DNA of 18,123 bases from Neisseriaceae bacterium HSC-16F19 (GCF_024171525.1 NZ_JALJZY010000030.1:1-18123); one strand, 5' to 3'; numbered from the stretch's first letter, positions 1 to 7,013 are shown. Numbers and translations are program-made. Notes: generated from the sequence alone by a model not told the origin.

Positions 1-165
1 AGGGCAAATCTGTTTGAGCAGCGCAGCTGCGAGTTGTTGCCCGCCCGAAAAACCGTGTGCAGTGAGGGAAGTTTGCGCAGCAAACCTGCAACCGCAGCCG
101 CTTTTCTTTGGCGGCGCAAAGAATACATCCGCGTGACCATAGGGAATCCCGTGGGACGGCCATGA
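1..165 (+). CDS. Unidentified open frame, 5' end outside window
   Basis: An open frame runs from base 1 to a TGA at 163-165, giving 54 residues with no start codon inside the window. It is rich in Arg, Ser and Ala and ends in GNPVGRP. I recognise no domain. It may be the tail of a short low-complexity gene or translated repeat DNA. No Shine-Dalgarno or start is visible because the frame is open to the edge. Low confidence that it is a functional gene. Confidence 0.25.
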   Translation, partial: RANLFEQRSCELLPARKTVCSEGSLRSKPATAAAFLWRRKEYIRVTIGNPVGRP

Positions 166-220
166 AGCGCAAAGTTAAATTTTATGTAACTTGAAATACA
201 AGATGATACCAATTTGTGTT

Positions 221-232
221 TTCAGGCAGCCT
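221..232 (-). repeat. DNA uptake sequence (exact, AG-sim dialect)
   Basis: Exact reverse complement of AGGCTGCCTGAA, in intergenic DNA left of the small-RNA candidate. In Neisseriaceae such sites are bound by the competence pilin ComP during DNA uptake. Confidence 0.85.
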
Positions 233-238
233 TAATAT

Positions 239-255
239 TTGTGTAGATACCTATG
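239..255 (+). repeat. 17-bp repeat, copy A
   Basis: TTGTGTAGATACCTATG. It recurs exactly in reverse orientation at 15703-15719 and with two mismatches at 15961-15977. Each copy lies beside other small repeats. Function unknown; probably the end of a short non-coding repeat element. Confidence 0.6.
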
Positions 256-260
256 GTCGT

Positions 261-317
261 CAGACCCAACACTTCTGGAAATGTTGGCAAATGTTGGGTC
301 TGGCGACCCAAGCTACG
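261..317. repeat. Nested hairpin repeat (ACCCAA / TTGGGT)
   Basis: CAGACCCAACA at 261-271 is the inverted partner of TGTTGGGTCTG at 292-302. TTGGGTC followed shortly by GACCCAA forms a second hairpin. The segment 291-317 recurs at 16239-16265 with three transitions, two of which swap a C-G pair for T-A in the stem. It looks like a dispersed structured repeat, not a gene. Confidence 0.55.
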
Positions 318-349
318 CAACCTGCAAGCACATACCACCCAACCCAACC

Positions 350-496
350 CACCAAACCAAAACGCTGCCCTTTCAGGCAGCGTTTTGGTTTTTTCGGTTT
401 TGAGTATTGTGATGTCAGGATGGCATATCTCGTTAGGCAATCTCCGCGGTCTGAAAGATAAGGATGGGATGAGGGGGCCTGGGGTGACCAAACCGT
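350..496 (-). ncRNA. Candidate Fur-repressed small RNA (NrrF-like)
   Basis: Read leftward, a promoter at 503-530 would start transcription near 496 and a hairpin terminator at 354-391 would end it, giving an RNA of about 145 bases. No convincing ORF lies in it. The 5' third is C-rich and likely single-stranded (runs such as ACCCCAGGCCCCCUCAUCCC), typical of an Hfq-dependent antisense seed region. A Fur box covers the promoter. The known neisserial RNA NrrF is a Fur-repressed, Hfq-associated RNA of similar size that down-regulates sdh mRNA in low iron. I infer an NrrF counterpart from promoter, operator, size and terminator, not from a sequence match. It could instead be an unrelated iron-responsive RNA. 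Confidence 0.6.
354..391 (-). terminator. Intrinsic terminator, possibly bidirectional
   Basis: A 16-bp perfect stem (354-369 with 376-391) with core GCTGCC/GGCAGC and loop CTTTCA. Leftward it is followed by GTTTTGGTTTGGTTTGG, a moderate U-rich tract; rightward by a run of six T. The stem contains an 11/12 DUS match (372-383), as is common for neisserial terminators. It would end the small-RNA candidate. Confidence 0.7.
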
Positions 497-502
497 GAGC
501 TC

Positions 503-530
503 ATTATACATATATGATAACGATTATCAA
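503..530 (-). promoter_or_regulatory. Leftward sigma-70 promoter
   Basis: On the minus strand, TTGATA (525-530) lies 16 bases before TATAAT (503-508): a 5/6 -35 and a perfect -10. The start site is predicted near 496. It is by far the best promoter match near this end, and no protein gene follows it. Confidence 0.7.
515..529. promoter_or_regulatory. Fur box
   Basis: TGATAACGATTATCA matches the 7-1-7 Fur consensus TGATAAT-N-ATTATCA at 13 of 14 fixed positions. It overlaps the -35 and spacer of the leftward promoter, the usual place for iron-dependent repression. Confidence 0.75.
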
Positions 531-665
531 TAATTTTATTAACTGAATGGCGGAATTTATATTAAAAATATGATTTTCATAAGAAATAAATTCACATTGC
601 TGTCGCTATCTCCTTCATAGCGCGGACTTATGCCGTTACAGACAAAACCACAGAAGGGCGGCAGC
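531..665. other. AT-rich intergenic DNA, no gene recognised
   Basis: Between the Fur box and the tldD promoter the DNA is AT-rich up to about 600. A 16-codon frame (570-620) looks like the start of a signal peptide but stops at once. No terminator or RNA gene is apparent. Confidence 0.5.
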
Positions 666-667
666 CT

Positions 668-676
668 TGTTATAAT
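668..676 (+). promoter_or_regulatory. Extended -10 promoter for tldD
   Basis: TGTTATAAT matches the extended -10 form TGnTATAAT. No good -35 is visible, as expected for this class. The start near 683 leaves a leader of about 24 bases. Confidence 0.55.
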
Positions 677-706
677 CCGTCTGTTTTAATCCCGGTACAC
701 ACCCCC

Positions 707-2140
707 ATGCACACCCTCGTCCAACAACAACTTTTGGCCGCCAACGGCTTGGCCGATGCCGATTTTGCCCGCGCGCTCGGTCTTATCGGCGCCCACACGG
801 TGGATTACGCCGATATTTACTGCCAGCGCACCGCGTATGAAAGCTGGCATTTGGAAGAAGGCATGGTCAAATCCGGCAATTTCCATATCGAACAAGGCGT
901 GGGTGTGCGTGCCGTCAGTGGTGAAAAAACCGCCTTTGCCTATGCCGACAGTCTCGATGTGCAAGCGCTGACCGATGCCGCTACCGCCGTGCGTGCCATT
1001 GGCCGTGCCGCGCAAGAACGCACGGTGGCGCTGACACCGGGTCGGCTTGCGCCGGCGCAATACGGCAGTGACAACCCCATTGCCAGCCTGGATGCCGCCG
1101 CCAAAGTGGCTTTGCTGCAAAAAATCGAAGCCCTGGCCAAGGCCGCCGACCCGCGCATTGTGCAGGTGATGGCCGGGCTGGTGTGCGAGCACGATTGGAT
1201 TTATCTGGCGCGTCTCGATGGCCGCAGCCATGCCGACATCCGCCCGCTGGTGCGTTTGTCGCTCACGGTGATTGCCCAGCAGGGCACGCGCCGCGAACAG
1301 GGCAGCAGCGGCGGCGGCGGGCGTTTTGATTTGGCTTATTTTGATGATGCGCGTTTGCACGGCTATGTTCAGGCAGCCGTCTCCCAGGCGCTGACCAATT
1401 TGGAAGCCCGTCCGGCGCCCGCCGGTGCCATGACCGTGGTGCTGGGCAACGGTTGGCCGGGGGTATTGCTGCACGAAGCGGTGGGACACGGTTTGGAAGG
1501 CGATTTCAACCGCAAAGGCACTAGCGCCTTTTCCGGCCGCATCGGCGAGCAGGTGGCTGCCCGTGGTGTGACCGTGGTCGATCAGGGCAATATCGCCGGA
1601 CGCCGCGGCTCTTTGAGCATGGACGATGAGGGCAATCCCACCGGCCGCACGGTGCTGATTGAAGACGGCATCCTCACCGGCTATCTGCAAGACGAAACCA
1701 ATGCCCGCCTGATGGGTGTGCCGGTCACCGGCAACGGCCGCCGTGAAAACTACGCATCCGCGCCCATGCCGCGCATGACCAATACCTTTATGGAAAACGG
1801 CGGCTACGAGGCTGAAGAAATCATTGCCTCCATAGACCGCGGCCTGTATGCGGTCAATTTCGGCGGCGGCCAGGTGGACATTACCAGCGGCAAATTCGTC
1901 TTCAGCGCCTCGGAGGCGTGGTGGGTGGAAAACGGCCGCCGCCAGTATCCGGTCAAAGGCGCCACCATCATCGGCAACGGCCCGGAAGTGCTGAAATATG
2001 TGAGTATGATTGGCAACGACAGTGCGCTGGATACCGGCGTGGGCGTGTGCGGCAAAGACGGCCAGAGCGTGCCCGTGGGCGTGGGCCAGCCGACTTTGCG
2101 TATCGACAGCGGCCTTACTGTGGGCGGCAGTCAGGTGTAA
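707..2140 (+). CDS. tldD: Metalloprotease TldD
   Basis: A 477-residue protein of the TldD/PmbA family (peptidase U62), close to the usual length of about 480. In other bacteria TldD partners PmbA/TldE as a cytoplasmic metalloprotease that degrades unfolded peptides, matures modified peptides such as microcins and affects CcdA stability. The family signature HEAVGHGLEGD starts at residue 256, giving the HExxxH zinc motif. A Cys near residue 448 in GVCGKDGQ is placed like the third zinc ligand known from the family. The ATG at 707 gives the full conserved N-terminus, but no Shine-Dalgarno precedes it; an extended -10 promoter lies just upstream. PmbA is not in the window. Transcription ends at the DUS hairpin shared with phoH. 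The identification is secure. Confidence 0.95.
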   Translation: MHTLVQQQLLAANGLADADFARALGLIGAHTVDYADIYCQRTAYESWHLEEGMVKSGNFHIEQGVGVRAVSGEKTAFAYADSLDVQALTDAATAVRAIGRAAQERTVALTPGRLAPAQYGSDNPIASLDAAAKVALLQKIEALAKAADPRIVQVMAGLVCEHDWIYLARLDGRSHADIRPLVRLSLTVIAQQGTRREQGSSGGGGRFDLAYFDDARLHGYVQAAVSQALTNLEARPAPAGAMTVVLGNGWPGVLLHEAVGHGLEGDFNRKGTSAFSGRIGEQVAARGVTVVDQGNIAGRRGSLSMDDEGNPTGRTVLIEDGILTGYLQDETNARLMGVPVTGNGRRENYASAPMPRMTNTFMENGGYEAEEIIASIDRGLYAVNFGGGQVDITSGKFVFSASEAWWVENGRRQYPVKGATIIGNGPEVLKYVSMIGNDSALDTGVGVCGKDGQSVPVGVGQPTLRIDSGLTVGGSQV

Positions 2141-2257
2141 TCAACAGAGTATGGGTAGGGTGGGCAGGAATGGTCACCTTACTGCTGCCACAGCGGCAAT
2201 AAACACAAGCGGCACCACGACAAGCTGGTTTAAGTTTAAAGAGGCTTATTGTGTATA

Positions 2258-2304
2258 AAAAGGCTGCCTGAAAACGCACACAGTGCGTTTTCAGGCAGCC
2301 TTTT
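2258..2304. terminator. Bidirectional terminator built from two inverted DUS
   Basis: A perfect 22-bp inverted repeat (2258-2279 and 2283-2304) with a 3-base loop. Each arm carries an exact AGGCTGCCTGAA. With A and T runs at both ends it can terminate convergent tldD and phoH transcripts. Paired DUS terminators are a known neisserial arrangement. Confidence 0.85.
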
Positions 2305-2327
2305 GACTGTGTTTTATCCGGCGTTCA

Positions 2328-3293
2328 TTATTCTCTGCCAGTTTCCTCCGCCGCATCATAGGCATCAACGATTTTCTGTACCAAGGGGTGGCGCACCACA
2401 TCTTCGCTGGTAAAGGTGTGGAAATACAACCCTTCAATACCGGCCAGCTTTTCTTTGGCGTCTTTAAGTCCGGATTTGATGTTGCGCGGCAGGTCTATCT
2501 GGCTCAAGTCCCCGGTAATCACCGCCTTGGCGCCGAAGCCGATGCGGGTGAGGAACATCTTCATCTGCTCCGGCGTGGTGTTCTGCGCCTCGTCCAAAAT
2601 CACATAAGCGCCGTTGAGCGTGCGGCCGCGCATATAGGCCAGCGGCGCAATCTCAATCAAGCCCTTTTCCAATAATTTGGTCACACGGTCAAAGCCCATC
2701 AGGTCGTATAAGGCATCGTAGAGCGGGCGCAGATAGGGGTCGACTTTTTGCGCCAAATCACCGGGCAGAAAGCCCAGTTTTTCGCCCGCCTCCACCGCCG
2801 GGCGCACCAATACGATGCGCTCCACCTGATGTTTTTCCATGGCATCCACTGCTGCCGCCACCGCCAGATAAGTCTTGCCGGTGCCCGCCGGACCCAAGCC
2901 GAACACCACATCATGATTGAGCAGTGCGCGGATATAACCGTTTTGGCGCGGTGTGCGTCCGCCCAGATTGCCGCGACGGGTGCGGAAATGGTATTGATGT
3001 CCGACCTCGGTTTTGGGCACAAAGGCCGCATCGGCGGTTTTTGCTTCCACGGCAGCCAAGCGGATGTCGTTATCGTCCACATCACGCATTTCGGCAATTT
3101 CGGCCAGCGCCAACAAAGCATCCCGCCCCGCATGTGCTGCCGCACCGAGAAAGGTGAAGTGGTCGAAACGGCGGCTGATCTGCAGCTCCAATGCTTTGCC
3201 CAAAGTAGCCAAATGGCTGTCCAAGGGGCCGCACAGACGTTGCAGCACGGTGTTGTCGATGTCTTCAAATTGCAAATGCACGGTGTGGCTCAT
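2328..3293 (-). CDS. PhoH-family ATPase (YbeZ-type)
   Basis: A 321-residue protein matching PhoH/YbeZ, a cytoplasmic P-loop ATPase linked to RNA metabolism and usually partnered with the endoribonuclease YbeY. Walker A GPAGTGKT is at residues 134-141 and Walker B VILDEAQN at 231-238; GDLSQIDLP at 261-269 is the conserved motif after Walker B. The first 110 residues form the variable N-terminal part. The ATG at 3291-3293 is preceded by AGGAG, 11 bases upstream. Many relatives have ybeY directly downstream, but here the gene runs straight into the terminator shared with tldD, so ybeY must lie elsewhere. Family assignment is secure; the precise substrate is unknown. Confidence 0.93.
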   Translation of the reverse strand: MSHTVHLQFEDIDNTVLQRLCGPLDSHLATLGKALELQISRRFDHFTFLGAAAHAGRDALLALAEIAEMRDVDDNDIRLAAVEAKTADAAFVPKTEVGHQYHFRTRRGNLGGRTPRQNGYIRALLNHDVVFGLGPAGTGKTYLAVAAAVDAMEKHQVERIVLVRPAVEAGEKLGFLPGDLAQKVDPYLRPLYDALYDLMGFDRVTKLLEKGLIEIAPLAYMRGRTLNGAYVILDEAQNTTPEQMKMFLTRIGFGAKAVITGDLSQIDLPRNIKSGLKDAKEKLAGIEGLYFHTFTSEDVVRHPLVQKIVDAYDAAEETGRE

Positions 3294-3321
3294 AAGGGCG
3301 GATTCTCCTAAGAATAGTGCG

Positions 3322-3352
3322 GATATAGTGGTAGTGGAGGCGGGAAAGTCAA
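3322..3352 (-). promoter_or_regulatory. Probable phoH promoter
   Basis: Leftward TTGACT (3347-3352) and TATATC (3322-3327) are separated by 19 bases, a good -35 with a fair -10 and a slightly long spacer. It sits 29 bases before the phoH start. Confidence 0.4.
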
Positions 3353-3573
3353 GGGTGTAGACGGAATGTAAGCCAAGACGGCAAATAAAGCCAGCATCAG
3401 TATGGTTTTGAATAAGCCACCTATAGGAATATTGGGTCAGTTGCTGATTTCGGTATGCAGTCGTGTACTTTAAAACCGGATTATCGGGCAGTCACCGCCC
3501 GCTTGCAGCTGCATATTTAAATAGCGAACTTGATTGTTTGCAGGCCGACTGCATGATTTTTATCCATACGGCG
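3353..3573. other. Intergenic region upstream of dnaK, no gene recognised
   Basis: Divergent spacer between phoH and dnaK. I see no RNA gene, repeat element or convincing small ORF. A short inverted GGGCAGTCACCGCCC-like motif lies near 3485-3500. Confidence 0.4.
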
Positions 3574-3602
3574 CTTGAAATTCATACCGCCATGCCCATT
3601 TA
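3574..3602 (+). promoter_or_regulatory. Heat-shock (sigma-32) type promoter for dnaK
   Basis: CTTGAA (3574-3579) and GCCCATTTA (3594-3602) are separated by 14 bases. They match the RpoH elements CTTGAA and CCCCATnTA (one mismatch in the second). The predicted start leaves a leader of about 70 bases before dnaK. Confidence 0.65.
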
Positions 3603-3679
3603 CAGGCCGACTAAAGCGGTACTGTGCCGCAAAATTAACGCATCATTCTGTATTTAAATTATTTTTCAGGAGTATTGTT

Positions 3680-5608
3680 ATGGCTAAAGTAATCGGTATC
3701 GACTTGGGTACCACCAATTCCTGTCTGTCCATTTCCGAAGGCGGACAAACCAAAGTGATTGAAAACGCCGAAGGCGCGCGCACCACGCCTTCCGTGATTG
3801 CCTATCTCGACGGCGGCGAAATTCTGGTCGGCGCACCGGCCAAACGCCAAGCGGTGACCAATGCCACCAACACCATTTATGCGGTGAAACGCCTCATCGG
3901 TCGTCGTTTTGAAGACAAAGAAGTGCAAAAAGACATCGACACCATGCCGTTTGACATCATCAAAGCCGCCAACGGCGATGCCTGGGTGAAAGCGCAAGGC
4001 AAAGAGCTGTCGCCGCCGCAAGTGTCTGCCGAAATCCTGCGCAAAATGAAGCAGGCCGCCGAAGCCTATCTGGGCGAGCCGGTGACCGAAGCGGTGATTA
4101 CCGTACCCGCCTACTTCAACGACAGCCAGCGTCAAGCCACCAAAGACGCCGGCCGCATTGCCGGTTTGGAAGTCAAACGCATCATCAACGAGCCCACCGC
4201 TGCGGCTTTGGCCTTCGGTATGGACAAAGGCGAGAGCGGCGACCGCAAAATCGCCGTGTACGACTTGGGCGGCGGTACTTTCGATATTTCCATCATCGAA
4301 ATTGCCGATGTAGACGGCGACAAACAGTTTGAAGTGCTGGCCACCAACGGCGACACCTTCTTGGGCGGCGAAGATTTCGACCAACGCCTCATCGATTACA
4401 TCATTGCCGAGTTCAAAAAAGAGCAGGGCATTGATCTGAAAAACGATGTGATGGCGCTGCAACGCCTGAAAGAAGCGGCCGAAAAAGCCAAAATCGAGTT
4501 GTCCAGCGGCCAGCAGACCGAAATCAACCTGCCCTACATCACCATGGACGCCACCGGCCCCAAACACTTGGCCATGAAAATCACCCGCGCCAAGTTTGAG
4601 AGCCTGGTGGAAGACCTGATTGCCCGTTCCATCGAGCCTTGCCGCATCGCCATCAAAGATGCCGGCCTGAGCGTGAACGACATCAACGATGTGATTTTGG
4701 TCGGCGGTCAAAGCCGTATGCCCAAAGTGCAGGAAGCGGTCAAAGACTTCTTCGGCAAAGAGCCGCGCAAAGACGTGAACCCGGACGAAGCCGTGGCCGT
4801 GGGTGCCGCCATTCAGGGCGAAGTATTGGGCGGCGGCCGCAGCGACGTATTGCTCTTGGACGTAACCCCGCTGTCTTTGGGTATCGAGACCATGGGCGGT
4901 GTGATGACCAAACTCATCACCAAAAACACCACCATTCCCACCAAGGCCACGCAGGTGTTCTCTACTGCCGAAGACAACCAGAACGCCGTGACCATCCACG
5001 TCTTGCAGGGTGAGCGCGAAAAGGCTTCCGCCAACAAATCGCTGGGTCAGTTCAACCTGGGCGACATTCCGCCGGCCCCGCGCGGTATGCCGCAAATCGA
5101 AGTAACCTTCGACATTGACGCCAACGGTATTCTGCATGTGTCTGCCAAAGACAAAGGCACCGGTAAACAGGCCAACATCACTATTCAAGCTTCTTCCGGT
5201 CTGTCTGAGGAAGAAATCGAACGCATGGTGAAAGACGCCGAAGCCAACGCCGAGGAAGACCGCAAACTGACCGAGCTGGTGCAAAGCCGCAACCAAGCCG
5301 AAGCACTGATTCATTCGGTGAAAAAATCGCTGGCCGATTACGGCGACAAACTGGATGCCGCCGAGAAAGACAAAATCGAAGCCGCGATTAAAGAAGCCGA
5401 AGAAGCGGTGAAAGGCGACGACAAAGCCGACATTGACGCCAAGGCCGAAGCCTTGGGTGCCGCCGGCCAGAAACTGGGCGAAATGCTGTATGCCGACGCC
5501 CAAGCACAGGCCGAACAGGCCGGTGCCGCCGACAACGCCGCTTCCGGCAAGGCCGACGATGATGTTTTGGATGCCGAGTTTGAAGAAGTCAAAGACAAGA
5601 AAGACTGA
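3680..5608 (+). CDS. dnaK: Molecular chaperone DnaK (Hsp70)
   Basis: A 642-residue Hsp70. The N-terminal ATPase domain (about 1-385) has GIDLGTTNS near residue 6, the phosphate loop DLGGGTFD and DVILVGGQSRMP. The substrate-binding domain begins at DVTPLSLGIETMGG, and a helical lid leads to the C-terminal tail DAEFEEVKDKKD, the EEVD-like end found in bacterial DnaK. It folds and protects proteins in the cytoplasm with DnaJ and GrpE, neither of which is in the window. The ATG at 3680 is chosen because TCAGGAG lies 7 bases upstream and MAKVIGIDLGTTN is the family start; an in-frame ATG at 3575 would add 35 unrelated residues inside the predicted sigma-32 promoter. It is monocistronic, with its own terminator. 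Confidence 0.98.
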   Translation: MAKVIGIDLGTTNSCLSISEGGQTKVIENAEGARTTPSVIAYLDGGEILVGAPAKRQAVTNATNTIYAVKRLIGRRFEDKEVQKDIDTMPFDIIKAANGDAWVKAQGKELSPPQVSAEILRKMKQAAEAYLGEPVTEAVITVPAYFNDSQRQATKDAGRIAGLEVKRIINEPTAAALAFGMDKGESGDRKIAVYDLGGGTFDISIIEIADVDGDKQFEVLATNGDTFLGGEDFDQRLIDYIIAEFKKEQGIDLKNDVMALQRLKEAAEKAKIELSSGQQTEINLPYITMDATGPKHLAMKITRAKFESLVEDLIARSIEPCRIAIKDAGLSVNDINDVILVGGQSRMPKVQEAVKDFFGKEPRKDVNPDEAVAVGAAIQGEVLGGGRSDVLLLDVTPLSLGIETMGGVMTKLITKNTTIPTKATQVFSTAEDNQNAVTIHVLQGEREKASANKSLGQFNLGDIPPAPRGMPQIEVTFDIDANGILHVSAKDKGTGKQANITIQASSGLSEEEIERMVKDAEANAEEDRKLTELVQSRNQAEALIHSVKKSLADYGDKLDAAEKDKIEAAIKEAEEAVKGDDKADIDAKAEALGAAGQKLGEMLYADAQAQAEQAGAADNAASGKADDDVLDAEFEEVKDKKD

Positions 5609-5623
5609 TTTAAGCCCGCAGTT

Positions 5624-5653
5624 AAAAAAGGATGCCCTGCGGCATCCTTTTTT
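5624..5653 (+). terminator. dnaK terminator
   Basis: Stem AAAAAAGGATGCC / GGCATCCTTTTTT with loop CTGC, starting 16 bases after the dnaK stop. A textbook rho-independent terminator that may also work on the opposite strand. Confidence 0.9.
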
Positions 5654-5657
5654 ATCT

Positions 5658-5672
5658 TTCAGGCAGCCTGAA
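5658..5672. repeat. Palindromic double DUS
   Basis: TTCAGGCAGCCTGAA contains an exact AG-sim DUS on the minus strand (5658-5669) and, overlapping it, AGGCAGCCTGAA on the plus strand (5661-5672), the form described as the Kingella dialect. Confidence 0.8.
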
Positions 5673-5680
5673 AAACAATA

Positions 5681-5703
5681 CCGCATTCTCTGTTAGAATG
5701 CGG
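5681..5703 (+). promoter_or_regulatory. Promoter with inverted repeat over the -10
   Basis: TGTTAGAAT (5691-5699) is an extended -10 for the M50 protease gene. CCGCATTCT (5681-5689) and AGAATGCGG (5695-5703) form a perfect 9-bp inverted repeat around it. No T-run follows, so it looks more like an operator or leader hairpin than a terminator. Confidence 0.45.
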
Positions 5704-5738
5704 CCCTGATATTCATTGCCACACCTTACGGAACCACC

Positions 5739-6389
5739 ATGTTTCAACAATTCGATTTGGGCGTTTTCCTGTTGGCGGTGCTGCCTGTTTTGCTGGCCAT
5801 CACCGTACACGAAGCCGCCCACGGTTATGCGGCGCGTCATTACGGCGACCGTACGGCGGAAATGATGGGCCGCCTCACCCTCAATCCCGTCAAGCACATC
5901 GACCCGATTGGTACCATTGTCGTGCCCTTGGTGATGTTTTTGTTTACCCCGTTTTTGTTCGGCTGGGCCAAACCCGTGCCGGTGAATACCCGCAACTTCA
6001 AAAACGTGCGCATCGGCATGCGCATGGTGGCGATTGCCGGCCCCTTGTCCAACCTGGCGATGGCCTTTGGCTGGGCGCTGGCCATGGTGGCGTCGCAATG
6101 GGTGCCGGAAAACTTCCAAGAGCCGCTGGCCATCATGAGCCGCTACGGCATCATCATTAATGCGGTGCTGTTTGTGCTCAATATGCTGCCCATCCTGCCC
6201 TTGGACGGCGGCCGTTTTGTGGACACTTTTCTGTCGGCGCGCGCGTCCGTGCAATACCGCAAAATCGAGCCTTACGGCACCTGGATTATCCTGTTGCTGC
6301 TGATGACCGGCCTGTTGGGCAAAATCATGTCCCCGTTTATCGGCATGGTGATGTATCTGGTGCAGCAGTTTGTGCGTTTGTTTATCTAG
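5739..6389 (+). CDS. Site-2 protease family protein (M50, membrane)
   Basis: A 216-residue polytopic membrane protein of the M50 / SpoIVFB-like rhomboid-independent intramembrane metalloproteases. HEAAH at residues 24-28 is the zinc motif within the first hydrophobic segment, and LNMLPILPLDGGR near 147-159 supplies the conserved Asp ligand (D156). AGPLSN at 100-105 is another family signature. Hydrophobic segments lie near 8-30, 57-75, 95-118, 135-155 and 182-210. It lacks the PDZ domain of RseP, so it belongs to the short YwhC-like group, whose substrates are mostly unknown. The ATG at 5739 has only a weak GGA upstream. An extended -10 promoter overlapped by an inverted repeat precedes it. 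Its 3' end overlaps the rnpB promoter. Confidence 0.9.
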   Translation: MFQQFDLGVFLLAVLPVLLAITVHEAAHGYAARHYGDRTAEMMGRLTLNPVKHIDPIGTIVVPLVMFLFTPFLFGWAKPVPVNTRNFKNVRIGMRMVAIAGPLSNLAMAFGWALAMVASQWVPENFQEPLAIMSRYGIIINAVLFVLNMLPILPLDGGRFVDTFLSARASVQYRKIEPYGTWIILLLLMTGLLGKIMSPFIGMVMYLVQQFVRLFI

Positions 6390-6397
6390 GCTATAAT
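6370..6397 (+). promoter_or_regulatory. rnpB promoter
   Basis: TTGTGC (6370-6375), 16 bases, then TATAAT (6392-6397). The predicted start near 6404 coincides with the 5' end of the RNase P RNA fold. The -35 lies inside the last codons of the protease gene. Confidence 0.7.
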
Positions 6398-6403
6398 TCC
6401 GCC

Positions 6404-6764
6404 CGCACCAGTCGGCCAGACAGCCGCTGCGCCTTTGAGGGCGGAGAGGAAAGTCCGGGCTACACAGAGCAGGATGCCGGCTAACGGCCGGGCGCCGCGA
6501 GGCGACGGAAAGTGGAACAGAAAGCATGACCGCCGATGGCTGTGGCAACACGGCACAGGTAAGGGTGAAATGGTGCGGTAAGAGCGCACCGTGCCGCCGG
6601 TAACGGCGTGTAGCAGGCTAAACCCCATCCGTAGCAAGACCAAACAGAATGCACAGACGCTGCTCGCCGAGCATTCGGGTAGGTTGCTGGAGCCTGTCGG
6701 TAACGGCAGGCCTAGAGGAATGGCTGTCCCAGACAGAACCCGGCTTACCGGCCGACTGGCGCCC
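6404..6764 (+). ncRNA. rnpB: RNase P RNA (class A)
   Basis: This is the catalytic RNA of ribonuclease P, which trims 5' leaders from pre-tRNAs with the RnpA protein. It shows the P1 helix formed by CCAGTCGGCC near the 5' end and GGCCGACTGG near the 3' end; the conserved GAGGAAAGTCCGGGCT block followed by CAGGATGCCGG; the GAAAGTGGAACAGAAA block; the AACCCCATCC / AGCAAGACCAAACAG region; and the 3' AGACAGAACCCGGCTTACCGG block. Length of about 360 bases is normal for class A. The 5' and 3' ends are estimated to within a few bases from P1. A good promoter and terminator make it an independent unit. Confidence 0.96.
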
Positions 6765-6778
6765 CAAAATACAACCCC

Positions 6779-6804
6779 GCCGTGTGTATGCACGGCGTTT
6801 TTTT
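6779..6804 (+). terminator. rnpB terminator
   Basis: GCCGTG / CACGGC stem with a six-base TGTATG loop followed by GTTTTTTT, about 15 bases beyond the RNase P RNA. Confidence 0.88.
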
Positions 6805-6982
6805 ATGGGTAATCAGGCAGCTTTTTAGGATACATAGGGTAAGTTCAAAAAACTGAATACTATGCATAGAGGCTTTGACGATTTTGTAGCTCCCCAAGGC
6901 CATTGAGCCAAAACAATGGTATCGGGAAAAATACCGGAGGTGTATTGGGCAGGGTCGGGGAGAAATGTCTGGCCGTACAAAT

Positions 6983-7013
6983 TTGTTTGGGCACTATACG
7001 GGGCTGCTATAAT
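6983..7013 (+). promoter_or_regulatory. Probable obg promoter
   Basis: A perfect TATAAT (7008-7013) with TTGTTT (6983-6988) at a 19-base spacing, or TTGGGC (6987-6992) at 15. The start near 7020 leaves a leader of about 48 bases. Confidence 0.5.

Noticed and set aside
216..511. Four short overlapping frames on both strands near 216-511
   Set aside because: They cross hairpin repeats, a terminator and the small-RNA candidate, lack ribosome-binding sites and have repeat-derived composition.
570..676. A possible decayed exported-protein gene right of the Fur box
   Set aside because: ATG at 570 starts a signal-peptide-like MIFIRNKFTLLSLSPS and stops at 618-620. A one-base shift would continue as a plausible signal peptide ending TYA. 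No Shine-Dalgarno and too short to judge; the Fur box is better explained by the leftward promoter.
3575..3679. A 35-residue N-terminal extension of DnaK
   Set aside because: It lies within the predicted sigma-32 promoter and leader, is not part of the Hsp70 family, and the ATG at 3680 has a proper Shine-Dalgarno.
3659..5686. A 675-codon open frame on the minus strand opposite dnaK
   Set aside because: It mirrors dnaK codon structure. Frames antisense to Hsp70 genes are a known artefact, sometimes labelled NAD-specific glutamate dehydrogenase. It has no ribosome-binding site, and its protein is a His/Gly/Phe-rich shadow.
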